Origin: Thiovibrio frasassiensis | GTDB taxonomy: Bacteria > Desulfobacterota > Desulfobulbia > Desulfobulbales > Desulfurivibrionaceae | Length of the DNA stretch: 64,000 bases | Assembly (NCBI RefSeq): GCF_029607905.1 | Contig: NZ_JAPHEH010000001.1 | Location: forward strand, 186,001-250,000 | Reading direction: 5' to 3' | Shown: positions 8,391 to 16,222 of the stretch, in pieces | Layout of the letters: each line of letters begins with the position of its first letter | Numbering within the stretch: position 1 is the stretch's first letter | Notes under the pieces: generated by a model | What the model saw: the letters and a program-made list of their open reading frames with translations, nothing else | Database searches by the model: none | What the model was told of the DNA's origin: nothing | Position numbers and translations under genes: made by a program

Positions 8391-8596
8391 TTGTATTGCT
8401 CCTATTTGTCAGGTAGACAGATAACATCCCGACTATTTTTAGCCGGAATTATATAGCTCGCTCGATAACACCCCCATACGGGGTGGATAGGTAGCTATTT
8501 AAGCAAAAAATACCCAGAAATTGCCCAGAAAAATCAATTAAAGGGCCAAAAATCGAGCCGAAAAAAACAACTCGAGCTAGCTCGATAATATTATTG
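8391..8596 (+). repeat. ~206-bp structured repeat, copy R1 (candidate recombination site)
   Basis: Nearly identical to 39550-39756. Conserved blocks are tcaggtagacagataaca at the left end, tagccggaattatatagct, the hairpin caccccCATAcggggtg, and at the right end the palindrome cgagctagctcg followed by ataatattattgtta. A central stretch of about 45 bp is variable. The similarity with the other copy stops just after the GTT core that begins cassette 1. The left end contains cagataac, the reverse complement of gttatctg at the right boundary. Together with the preceding terminator, it accounts for the 360-bp gap between the tRNA and the cassette gene. Confidence 0.75.
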
Positions 8597-9424
8597 TTAT
8601 CTGCCTAATCAATTTTGGAGAAAGATATGCCGATAGACGATTATCACGGAGAAACATTTGTCGCCTTTGTCGATATATCTGGCTTTAAAGCTTTGATGAA
8701 GAACAGAGAGGATGCGTACAAGGCTTTGAGTAGATTCTATCAAATTGGCTACGATGTTTTAGGCTCAGAAACAAACAGGATAAATCCTAACAGAGTTGAT
8801 GGGATTTTTATTTCTGACTGTGGCGTACTGTTTTCACGATGCAATGGACAGGATATTGAAAACCCTCGAAATCAAGTGATTGCTCTGGGACACCTTCTTG
8901 AAATAATAGAAAGTATTTCAAAACGGATGATAGCTGATAATTTTATGCTTACAGCATCAATCTCTTTTGGACAGTTCGATTATCATGAAAGAGCAAATTT
9001 TGTTGGAATAGAAAAAAACCTCATGCTTGGGAATGCTTACCTAGAGGCATATTTAGATAATGAAGTAGGAAAACCAAAATTGGAACCGGGGCAATGTCGC
9101 ATTGTTAACCATAATCAAGACAACAACCTTTTTACTTTAGTTGAAGCAAGTGACGCCCCGCCATTTAATAGAGTTGTTAAAAATCAAAGAGACTCAAAGC
9201 ATCTCTACTTTTACTGGATGGTTCCGTCCGAGAATGAAATTGATAATTTTACTCAAAATTATAAAGATGCCTACAATCAAAAATACAGTGGCATGTTAAA
9301 AGCCCTAAGAATGTTTGCAAATAATAATGACGTCATCAGATAACAAACGCTTAGAGAGGGACGCGGTAAACTTATGCGGCGCTGACGCGGTCAAGTTCAT
9401 TGGCCGCGCCCCTCAAGCGAAGCG
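8597..9424 (+). mobile_element. Integron-type gene cassette 1
   Basis: The cassette starts at the T after the G of gttatctg (8596-8603) and ends at the G of the gcgttgc core (9424) of its attC. The first bases ttatctg are the exact reverse complement of the R'' box cagataa at 9337-9343, the expected relation in a cassette formed by attC recombination. One gene fills the cassette; its stop codon lies inside R''. Base composition is visibly more AT-rich than the flanking genes. No integrase gene is in the window. Confidence 0.75.
8627..9343 (+). CDS. Nucleotide-cyclase-like protein (cassette 1 cargo)
   Basis: 238 residues from ATG 8627, which has GGAG 6 nt upstream. The N-terminus VAFVDISGFKALM (about residues 11-23) resembles the metal-binding start of class III nucleotide cyclase domains. 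FISDCGVLF (about 64) aligns with the second acidic site, and TASISFGQFDYHE followed by GIEKNLMLGNAYLEAY (about 120-150) with the C-terminal part of that fold. The domain stands alone, without transmembrane or receiver parts. Stand-alone cyclases of this type can belong to Pycsar-like antiviral signalling, but no TIR or membrane effector gene is next to it, so that role is speculative. A degenerate, non-catalytic domain is also possible. Confidence 0.5.
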   Translation: MPIDDYHGETFVAFVDISGFKALMKNREDAYKALSRFYQIGYDVLGSETNRINPNRVDGIFISDCGVLFSRCNGQDIENPRNQVIALGHLLEIIESISKRMIADNFMLTASISFGQFDYHERANFVGIEKNLMLGNAYLEAYLDNEVGKPKLEPGQCRIVNHNQDNNLFTLVEASDAPPFNRVVKNQRDSKHLYFYWMVPSENEIDNFTQNYKDAYNQKYSGMLKALRMFANNNDVIR

Positions 9425-9430
9425 TTGCGG
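9337..9430 (+). other. attC site of cassette 1 (VCR-like)
   Basis: The site begins cagataacaaacgc and ends gcgttgc. Imperfect hairpin arms are aacgctt-aga-gagggacgcgg (9347-9367) and ccgcgcccctc-aagcga-agcgtt (about 9403-9426). The layout aacaaacgc...gagggac...gcccct...gcgtt is that of the Vibrio cholerae repeat class of attC. The stop codon of the cyclase-like gene (9341-9343) lies inside it. Confidence 0.75.
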
Positions 9431-9440
9431 AAGAAATGAA

Positions 9441-9869
9441 ATGAGGCTCTGGTCGATTAATCCAAGCTATCTAGACTCGAAAGGCCTTGTTGCCCTTTGG
9501 AGAGAAGCCCTGCTTGCCAAAAACGTACTGGAAGGCAAAACAGTCGGATACAAAAACCATCCACAATTGGTTCGGTTTAAAAGCACCTCAAATCCGGTTG
9601 GTGCTATTGCGAGCTACTTGAGGGCAATTGCAGAGGAAGCCGAGAGCAGAGGATACAACTTCGACAAGAGTAAGATTCCAAACAAAAGGATAAACAGTAA
9701 AATTATTGTTACTAGCGGGCAGGTTGATTACGAATTCAATCACCTGTTAAACAAACTTAAGTTCAGAGATCCAGGCTTGCATGAAAGTATGCGCGGTTCC
9801 AAAAGAATAAGAGTTCACCCGTTATTTACTAAGGTTCGTGGCAATGTTGAAAATTGGGAAGTTATTTGA
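9441..9869 (+). CDS. Pyrimidine dimer DNA glycosylase / endonuclease V (DenV-like)
   Basis: 142 residues from ATG 9441 (MRLWSINPSYLDSKGLVALW). The family hallmarks are all present: LDSKGLVALWREALLA, KNVLEGKTVGYKNHPQLVRF and AIASYLRAIAEEAESRGYNF. T4 DenV has 138 residues. The enzyme cuts the glycosyl bond of UV-induced pyrimidine dimers and nicks the abasic site. It starts 10 nt after the VCR-like attC of cassette 1, so it is either the next cassette or chromosomal sequence at the insertion point. I see no attC after its stop. It is more AT-rich than the host genes. Confidence 0.85.
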   Translation: MRLWSINPSYLDSKGLVALWREALLAKNVLEGKTVGYKNHPQLVRFKSTSNPVGAIASYLRAIAEEAESRGYNFDKSKIPNKRINSKIIVTSGQVDYEFNHLLNKLKFRDPGLHESMRGSKRIRVHPLFTKVRGNVENWEVI

Positions 9870-9931
9870 TGGGCAGAAACAGGGGCCGGAGCCTGATTTT
9901 CTGGCGGGGCAACATTGCAAATACGAAAGAA

Positions 9932-11095
9932 TCACCCCGTCTTAACCGGATTCTTGCGATACGCGTTGCTGGGTGCACCGTCAACATAGATACCTTCCAA
10001 ATAAGAGAGCTTTCTCGGCAGCTGTTGCAGCGTGCCCCTGGCAATCAGGAATGTTGCCTGCCGCCCGACCGTAAGCGTCCCCAGCTTCTCCATGCCGAAG
10101 AATCTCGCCCCATTTTCCGAAGCGCAGCGGATGGCCTCCTCCAGTGAATAACCAGCTTTGAGAAACAATTTCACCTCCTCACCCAGCGACTCGCCATGGA
10201 GGATGCCGACACTCCCGGCCCCGGTGCCCACCGCCGTTTTCACCCCAAATTTTCCAGCCAGACGCAGTTGCGCCAATTGGTTGGCGAGGGTCTTTTTCCA
10301 AAAATCCTCCGCGCCGGGGAGCGGCTTTCCCGGCGCCACATAGCGGGTGGAGAAACGGCAGCATACAGAGCCGCCGGAGCTCGCGCCGTCCAAACCGTTC
10401 TTGGCCCGCACTACGCTGGGAATCCACAGCACACCCTTCTCCGCCATTTTTCTCAGATTGTCCTCGCCCATGTCGTAGCCCTGTTCGATGGCATCGCACC
10501 CCGCCGCAAGCGCCTCCGCCACCTGCTGCCTGCCATTGGCCACCACCACCGCCTTTCTTCCGCCTTTCTCCTGGAGAATGCGGCAAAGATCTTCATAGCT
10601 CAGCCGAGGATCCGGTCCCTCCTCGTCTTCGATATTCGCGGAATAAGCGACCTTGACGAAATCCTCGCTCGGGCAGAGAGGACCGGAGGAACGGATCTCG
10701 ATAATGCCCCCCTCTGCCATCCCCGCTTGCGACAGTGCCACCGAGTCAGTACCATCGCTGTCGGCCACCCCCAGAACTCCGTGGGCATGGCAGTCGCGGA
10801 GATGCCGCGCCACCATGATCGCTTTTTGGGCCAAATCACCCTCTGCCGAGGAGAGCCGCACGGTACTGTCCACCGAGGGCGATCGTGACAGGGAGAGGCT
10901 GCAATCAACCAGCGGCGGCAAAATGATGCAGTGCGAGAAGTCATCGATTGCAGCTCCGCCATTACGGGGAAGGTCTGTGGCGGAGCCGATTCCGGTAATA
11001 ATGGTGTCCGTAACTTCCAAAAAGACATTCCGGCGCACCGGGGCGCCGCTGCCGTCGATAAAGCTTCCCGCCACTATGAATCGTGTTGCAGCCAT
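9932..11095 (-). CDS. Amidohydrolase-fold protein lacking the metal ligands
   Basis: 387 residues from ATG 11095 (MAATRFIVAG), with AAGGAA about 9 nt upstream. The overall plan matches amidohydrolases of the imidazolonepropionase/prolidase type: a beta-sandwich start, a barrel, and KLGTLTVGRQATFLI at the end. However, the usual DxHxH after strand 1 reads LVDCSLSLSRS, the usual EHG reads IEQGYDMGE, and the usual GTD reads VGTGAGSVG. All expected metal-binding His/Asp positions are therefore replaced, so hydrolase activity of the normal kind is unlikely. The frame is intact and ends in island 1's flank. It may be a structural or ligand-binding paralogue. Confidence 0.7.
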   Translation of the reverse strand: MAATRFIVAGSFIDGSGAPVRRNVFLEVTDTIITGIGSATDLPRNGGAAIDDFSHCIILPPLVDCSLSLSRSPSVDSTVRLSSAEGDLAQKAIMVARHLRDCHAHGVLGVADSDGTDSVALSQAGMAEGGIIEIRSSGPLCPSEDFVKVAYSANIEDEEGPDPRLSYEDLCRILQEKGGRKAVVVANGRQQVAEALAAGCDAIEQGYDMGEDNLRKMAEKGVLWIPSVVRAKNGLDGASSGGSVCCRFSTRYVAPGKPLPGAEDFWKKTLANQLAQLRLAGKFGVKTAVGTGAGSVGILHGESLGEEVKLFLKAGYSLEEAIRCASENGARFFGMEKLGTLTVGRQATFLIARGTLQQLPRKLSYLEGIYVDGAPSNAYRKNPVKTG

Positions 11096-11298
11096 GACGA
11101 TTGTTTCCTTTCTTATACATTTCACTTTCAGTTTTCCACCCCGACACGATACAATATTGCAATGGTTCGGCATCGCCGACCAGTTTCCAGAACCGCAAAC
11201 CCAGATTTTTGGCCAATGTACCGAGATTAGACCGAGTAACGTTCACAAGCAGGCGTATTCAGGGAAGTTCCCCCCGAACCTTAAACAAGGAGAATACC

Positions 11299-11514
11299 AT
11301 GACTGAGAGTGTTTACAAAATCATCGAACTGGTCGGATCAAGCCCGGTTTCCTGGGAAGAGGCGACCAAGAACGCCGTCAAATCCGCAGGGCTGACCCTG
11401 CGCGATCTGCGCATTGCGGAGGTTGTCACTCTGGATATGAAAATTGGCGAGGATGGCAAAGAAACTACTTTTCGGGCGAGGGTGAAAGTTTCTTTCAAGA
11501 TCGTTTCCGACTGA
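11299..11514 (+). CDS. Dodecin
   Basis: 71 residues from ATG 11299, with AAGGAG 7 nt upstream. The sequence TESVYKIIELVGSSPVSWEE, then AVKSAGLTLRDLRIAEV and FRARVKVSFKI, is typical of dodecins, dodecameric flavin-binding storage proteins. The length matches the family (about 65-71). It stands alone, divergent from the amidohydrolase-like gene; the ~200-bp gap between them must hold both promoters. About 150 bp follow before yihY, with two short inverted repeats (ttcccgg/ccgggaa and cttatgg/ccataag) and no clear T tract. Confidence 0.92.
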   Translation: MTESVYKIIELVGSSPVSWEEATKNAVKSAGLTLRDLRIAEVVTLDMKIGEDGKETTFRARVKVSFKIVSD

Positions 11515-11664
11515 CCCGCCTTGCGCACAATGATCTTCCCGGGATGCCGGGAACGGCCAAGGGCAGACCTGGGGTCGGCACTGACTTATGGGTTGGTCAC
11601 CATAAGCATAACGACTCCAGCCCTTGCCGACTTCTTGTCTCGCCCATAGCTTATCCAGCCCCGC

Positions 11665-12531
11665 TCATTCCCCTGGCTCTTTTTCCACATCGACGCCCTC
11701 GTCCTTGAGGCTGCCAAAGGTCAAGGCATACTGCCGGGTAAATTCGGCGCCGAGAAAGAAGATCTGCGCCGAGAAATAAACCCAGAGCAGCAGGGCGATC
11801 AAGGAGCCGGCCGCGCCGAAGCTGGAAGCCACCCCGCTCTTGCTCAGATACAAGCCCACCGCATATTTGCCAAGCGAGAACAATCCCGAGGTGACCACGG
11901 CCCCGACCCAGACATCCCGCCAGGAAGGGGGCGACTCCGGCAGCATCTTGTAGATCACCGCGAACAGAGAGGCGGTGATCCCGAAGGAAAGGAGCGAGGT
12001 AAAGAAGAAAAAGACCGGGGCGGAGCTGTTCCACATCCCCCCCACGGTGCTGGCAAGCACGGACAAGGCTGCGCCGCAAACCAGGGAAGCAAGGAGCATG
12101 AACGCGAGAATCAGCACCAGGCCAAAGGCGAGCAGTCTGGTGCGCAGGAGGCTGAGGAATATGGGATGGTGCGTCGGCGGGGCACCCCAGATCTCATCCA
12201 GGCTGTCCTTCAGCTCGGCAAAGACGCTGGTGGCGGTAACCAGCAAGAGCACACCGGCCACGAGGCTGGCAAACTTGCCGGAAACGGGATCGCGCGCCGC
12301 GGCCAGCAAGGCCTGAATCGCCCGCGCGCCATTGGGCCCGACCGTGACCGGAAGCTGGGCGATGATTTCGCCCTGGGCTGCCTTGGTGCCAAAAAAATAG
12401 CCGGCCACCGCGATGGCCAGCATCAGGATGGGGGTCATGGAAAACAGGGCGTAAAAGGCCAGGGCCGCACCCTTGCTGGCACCACGGTGATCGAGCCAGG
12501 CCTTTAACGATGCAAGCAGAACCTTTTTCAT
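11665..12531 (-). CDS. YihY/BrkB family inner membrane protein
   Basis: 288 residues with about six membrane segments. It starts MKKVLLASLKAWLDHRGASK; the family core ALAFYALFSMTPILMLAIAV is near residue 25, SVFAELKDSLDEIWG near 103, then segments around 140, 180, 210 and 245 and a short acidic tail ending in VEKEPGE. The family has been confused with RNase BN; its physiological role is unsettled. It is a single-gene unit followed by a convergent dodecin gene. Confidence 0.88.
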   Translation of the reverse strand: MKKVLLASLKAWLDHRGASKGAALAFYALFSMTPILMLAIAVAGYFFGTKAAQGEIIAQLPVTVGPNGARAIQALLAAARDPVSGKFASLVAGVLLLVTATSVFAELKDSLDEIWGAPPTHHPIFLSLLRTRLLAFGLVLILAFMLLASLVCGAALSVLASTVGGMWNSSAPVFFFFTSLLSFGITASLFAVIYKMLPESPPSWRDVWVGAVVTSGLFSLGKYAVGLYLSKSGVASSFGAAGSLIALLLWVYFSAQIFFLGAEFTRQYALTFGSLKDEGVDVEKEPGE

Positions 12532-12696
12532 ATACCTCCGGTAACCAGGAGAGATGGAGTGAACCTCCTGGTGCGGTTCATTCTATAATAACCGCTTGAA
12601 AATTCAAAGATTTTCCACCGATTCAACTAATTTCAAGCAATTTTCTTTCTGGCTACCAAGCAATCCCAGCCAAGTATTTTCTTTCATGGCTGTAAA

Positions 12697-12925
12697 ATCC
12701 CATTGGCACGCAGCCGAGCACCGGAGAGGCTGCCGAAAAGGGATTTGCACTGTCTGAGGCGAAGCCGAGTTTGCAAAGCCCCGGCAGCATCGAGGAGTAC
12801 CCCTACGGGGCATAAACTCCGGGTATCCCGCCTTCGGCGGGACAAGAGACACAGGGTGCCCTTTCTTTGGTTCGTTTCTTTACACCCTAAAGGGCATAAA
12901 GTTCCGCAAAGAAATGAACAGCAGA
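12697..12925 (+). repeat. Composite dispersed repeat, copy B (module 2 only)
   Basis: It begins cccattggcacgcagccgag at 12699, as in copy A, continues through gggatttgcactgtctgag and gggacaagagacacagggtg, and ends near cgcaaagaaatgaacagc. Compared with copy A it carries an extra cctacggggcataaactccg segment that is also in copy C. Module 1 is absent. The 550-bp gap between yihY and the DUF6178-like gene otherwise shows nothing recognisable. Confidence 0.85.
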
Positions 12926-13082
12926 ACAAAGCCTCTTACTCTAGCGACCGGATTACTTGGCAATCAGAAATTAGATACCCGTCAGGCTATTCTTGCGGTA
13001 TTATACTCTCCTTAAATCCACCCTTGCGACATACCCTTTCCCTACGGTGGTGCCTTTTCAATTACCGTCAATGGACATAAAA

Positions 13083-14423
13083 ATGACCGAAAGCAACATC
13101 ATCGAACTGACCTCTTTCCGTGCCGATCTCGCCCGTTCCCTCACCCGGCGGGGCGAACGGCTTCTGGTTGCCGCCGACCTGGCCGACGAGGTCGCCACCC
13201 TGGAACCCCTGGAAGCGTATTACATTATCCGGGAGCTCGGCCTGGATCAAGCCCTGCCCATCCTCCGGGAACTGAGCCATGAACAGCTGCAGGCCTGCCT
13301 GGATCTGGATTGCTGGACCCGCTACGATTTTTCCGTGGAAAATCTCGATGAATGGCTGGCGCCCTTTGCGGCCATCGACCCGGAAACCCTGGCCCAGACC
13401 TTCCTCTCCCTGGATTATGTGCTCCAGCTCCTCTTTCTCACCCAGTCCGTCACGGTCTACGATCCGGATACCGATCAGGTACCGCCGGAGGACGAGACGC
13501 GCGAGACGACTGCCCGGGCCATGACCCCGGACGGCTTCTACCTCCTGGAGCTGAAAAACCCCGAGCAGACAAGAAAGGTCCATCCCTTTGGACTGCTGGA
13601 TGCCATGTACCAATACGACCCCACCGCAACGCACCGGCTGATGAGCGAGGTCCGGGTGGATCTGCCCACCCAGATCGAGGAAGAAGCCCTGCGCTTCCGC
13701 AGCGGCCGCATGCAGGATCTGGGCTTTGCCGACCCGGGCGAGGCAAGCACGCTCTTCTCCAAACCGCCCAGCCGTCAGCCAATGCCCCGCCCACAGGAAC
13801 CGCTGGACAGCCCGGTCACCCGCTTGCCCTCGGTCTATGCCGCGCCCTTGCTGGAAACCACCCTCTTGCAGCGGGCGCTCACCCTGGTGACTGACCCCCA
13901 AAGCCTCTCCCGCTTGCAGCAGGAACTGGTTTGGGCCATCAACAGCGCGATCATTGCCTACGGAGAAAAGCCACAGGATATCGAACAGATAACCGATACG
14001 GTGAAGCGGGTGCGGGATACCATCTCCCTCGGCTTGGAATCCCTGTTAGCGCTCCAGGAACCACCCTGCCAGAGGGAGGTGGCCGAGGCCGCGGCCAAGG
14101 CGGCGGAGTTGCTGGAGATCTGGCCCATGACCGATCTCTTCCGGCACGGCTATGGCGCGACCATGGTCTTGCAGGAGGAAATGCGGCAGGCCATGGCGGA
14201 ACCCCGTTTCGCCGAGTGGTACAACCTGGCGGACACGGAGCAATCCGATGAACCCGCCGATCGGCTGGAGCGCGCCTTTGTCGCCGGACTCCTCAAGCGG
14301 CAGCCCCTGCGCGGCGGCTTTGATCCGGGCAACGCCGAGACCGTCCGGGCCTTTGCCACCCTGGCCGAAGTCAGTGCGGCCCAAGTCCGGCTCAAACGGC
14401 TGGTGGATCATTTCAAGAAATAA
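13083..14423 (+). CDS. DUF6178-like conserved protein
   Basis: 446 residues from ATG 13083; ATG 13071 (MDIK) is an alternative and neither has a strong ribosome-binding site. Soluble and acidic, with LEAYYIIRELGLDQALPIL near residue 45, a CLDLDCWTRYDF stretch near 75, and a C-terminal helical region. The pattern agrees with the DUF6178 group of Desulfobacterota and Geobacter-like bacteria, as far as I can judge from memory. No enzymatic motif is evident. It is isolated between a composite repeat upstream and a REP element downstream. Confidence 0.6.
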   Translation: MTESNIIELTSFRADLARSLTRRGERLLVAADLADEVATLEPLEAYYIIRELGLDQALPILRELSHEQLQACLDLDCWTRYDFSVENLDEWLAPFAAIDPETLAQTFLSLDYVLQLLFLTQSVTVYDPDTDQVPPEDETRETTARAMTPDGFYLLELKNPEQTRKVHPFGLLDAMYQYDPTATHRLMSEVRVDLPTQIEEEALRFRSGRMQDLGFADPGEASTLFSKPPSRQPMPRPQEPLDSPVTRLPSVYAAPLLETTLLQRALTLVTDPQSLSRLQQELVWAINSAIIAYGEKPQDIEQITDTVKRVRDTISLGLESLLALQEPPCQREVAEAAAKAAELLEIWPMTDLFRHGYGATMVLQEEMRQAMAEPRFAEWYNLADTEQSDEPADRLERAFVAGLLKRQPLRGGFDPGNAETVRAFATLAEVSAAQVRLKRLVDHFKK

Positions 14424-14476
14424 AGGCGATGCGCCATATTCATGGCCTCGTAACGGCTTGAAACAGGTTCAGACAG

Positions 14477-14556
14477 GTGCTTCGACAGGGCTCAGCATGA
14501 GCGGAATATCCATTCATTTACGATAACTTCCGTTCGCCGTGAGCCTGTCGAAAGGC
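14477..14556 (+). repeat. REP-like palindrome 1
   Basis: Left arm gtgcttcgacagggctcagc (14477-14496), right arm containing gtgagcctgtcgaaaggc (about 14539-14556). It lies in the convergent gap between the DUF6178-like gene and the Mla lipoprotein gene. The same unit occurs at 31157-31236 and 37319-37392. Confidence 0.85.
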
Positions 14557-14627
14557 CGCTGTTCCGGATTCGTTACAAACGATACATCCCCGCCCACCAA
14601 ACAATGCCCTTCCAATCCTGTTCGGCA

Positions 14628-15248
14628 TTATTTCCCCAGCACCGGCTTCATTTCCTGGGCAATCTCCCGGCAAAAACTCGCCAGCGCCTCGCTTAAGGCA
14701 GCAACCTGCCCTTCCCTCCCTTGACTCGCAGCGGGGATCAGGTAGCTGCTTTTTCTTTCCTCCAGCACGATCCCGCCGTCTCGCCCCTTGACCGCCCAGC
14801 GCACAACCAGCCGAGCCGCCCCGTCACTCTCGTTTTCAAAATGGAGCACCTCCACCAGGAGCCGATAATCCGTGGCCCTGCCGGCCGGCCAGGGGTGGAG
14901 CAGGATGCGGTCGGTAACCAGCAGCAGCGAGAGGTTTTCCCCCAACACCCTGGGAATATTCTCGCTGAGCGGCTCCGCCCAACGGTGGTTGTCGGCCAGT
15001 TGCAGCCGCTGGGTAGTCAGCCGGGTAACGATCTGGGGCCGGGCCAGGTATTCCGGCAGCTGCACCGGGCCGATGCCGAGCACCAGCTTGCCCGTCGCGT
15101 CGGCATTCTTCCCTGTGCTGGATACTTCCAGAGACGAGAGCTGATAATAGCTGACCGCTGCTGTGCGGGCGCAGCCCGCCACCAGCAGCAAACCGCCGAC
15201 CAACAATAACAACCAGCTCCCCTGCCACTTGCCAGATCTGTTTTTCAT
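14628..15248 (-). CDS. PqiC/ABC-transport auxiliary lipoprotein of the Mla-type system
   Basis: 206 residues with an N-terminal signal ending in a lipobox (LLVAGCARTA, cysteine near residue 26). The mature part begins VSYYQLSSLE, typical of the DUF330/PqiC auxiliary lipoproteins, and contains GIGPVQLPEYLARPQIVTR. It overlaps the MlaD-type gene by 4 nt and is the last gene of the operon. It is expected to sit at the outer membrane and receive or support the MCE tunnel. Length is normal. Confidence 0.85.
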   Translation of the reverse strand: MKNRSGKWQGSWLLLLVGGLLLVAGCARTAAVSYYQLSSLEVSSTGKNADATGKLVLGIGPVQLPEYLARPQIVTRLTTQRLQLADNHRWAEPLSENIPRVLGENLSLLLVTDRILLHPWPAGRATDYRLLVEVLHFENESDGAARLVVRWAVKGRDGGIVLEERKSSYLIPAASQGREGQVAALSEALASFCREIAQEMKPVLGK

Positions 15249-16222
15249 TTCCCCTCCCCTTGCAACCGTTTTCCCTGCACAAGGGATTCCGGCTGCTGTT
15301 CCAGGGTTTCCGCCAAAAGTCGCAGAGCCCGAGCTGCACGGGTGATCTCCAGCAGGGCCGTATTGAGGCGCTGCACGGTCGGCGATTCTTCCCCTGCCAA
15401 TCCCTGCAAGGCCTGGGCCGTCTTGGCCAACTCCTCGCTGGCCTTGCCCAGGCTGACCGCCATGGGGGAGCCGGCCTCAGCCACCCCGCCGACCTTGAGC
15501 ATCGCATCCCGCACCGCTTCCAGCGCCTTGCGCATCTCGGCGAGCACGGGGGCGCCATCGTGGTCGAGCTTGGCGCTCAGAGATTCCAGATGGGCAAGGG
15601 TCGCCTCCAGCCGCACCGGGATCATCCTCGCTTCCTGTGAGGAGAGGATACCATTGAGCGCTTGGCTGATGGCGGCGAGATCGGCGAGAAAGGTATCCAT
15701 GGGAAACCCCTCCAGCTTGGTGGCAAATTCCTCCGCCGTGGTCGGGATGGTGGGGATTTCACTCAACTGAACATCGCTGGCCATGAAGCGGGGTGGCTTG
15801 TCGGGATGGAAATCCAGATCAACATACAGCTGACCGGTAAGCAGGCTCTGCATCTTGAGCTGGGCGCGCAATCCGCGCTCCACCAGTTTCTTGATCGTCT
15901 CCCGGTCCCTGAGATCGACCTTATCGCCATTGCGGGATTGGACGATATTGGGCTCGACCTCGATGGTGACCGGCACCAAAAAATGATGGTTTTCGGTATC
16001 AAGCCCGAGCTGGATGCGTTTCACCGTGCCCACCTTGACCCCGAGAAAAACCACCGGCGCCCCCACCTGCAAACCCTGGGCCGCCCCCTCAAAATAGAGG
16101 ATATGCTGGCCTTTCTTCTGGAACCATTGCCCCCCGGCGAGAAGCAGGGTGGTCACCGCCCCGAGAATGAGGGCGCCAAGAACAAAGGCCCCGATAAGCG
16201 TGGGATTTGCCTGCCTGCTCAT
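15245..16222 (-). CDS. mlaD: MlaD/PqiB-type MCE substrate-binding protein
   Basis: 325 residues from ATG 16222, with a G-rich ribosome-binding site GGGGGG. A single N-terminal membrane anchor (TLIGAFVLGALILGAVTTLL, about residues 8-27) is followed by one MCE domain (QGLQVGAPVVFLGVKVGTV near residue 52) and a long helical C-terminal region. The periplasmic MCE ring carries phospholipid between membranes. The ancestral ATGA junction with mlaF has been broken by the element at 16235-16380. Whether this changes expression is unknown. Confidence 0.85.
   Translation of the reverse strand: MSRQANPTLIGAFVLGALILGAVTTLLLAGGQWFQKKGQHILYFEGAAQGLQVGAPVVFLGVKVGTVKRIQLGLDTENHHFLVPVTIEVEPNIVQSRNGDKVDLRDRETIKKLVERGLRAQLKMQSLLTGQLYVDLDFHPDKPPRFMASDVQLSEIPTIPTTAEEFATKLEGFPMDTFLADLAAISQALNGILSSQEARMIPVRLEATLAHLESLSAKLDHDGAPVLAEMRKALEAVRDAMLKVGGVAEAGSPMAVSLGKASEELAKTAQALQGLAGEESPTVQRLNTALLEITRAARALRLLAETLEQQPESLVQGKRLQGEGK

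Noticed and set aside
8627-9869. Complete Pycsar defence operon
   Set aside because: The cyclase-like gene lacks an adjacent TIR or membrane effector; only a DNA glycosylase follows.
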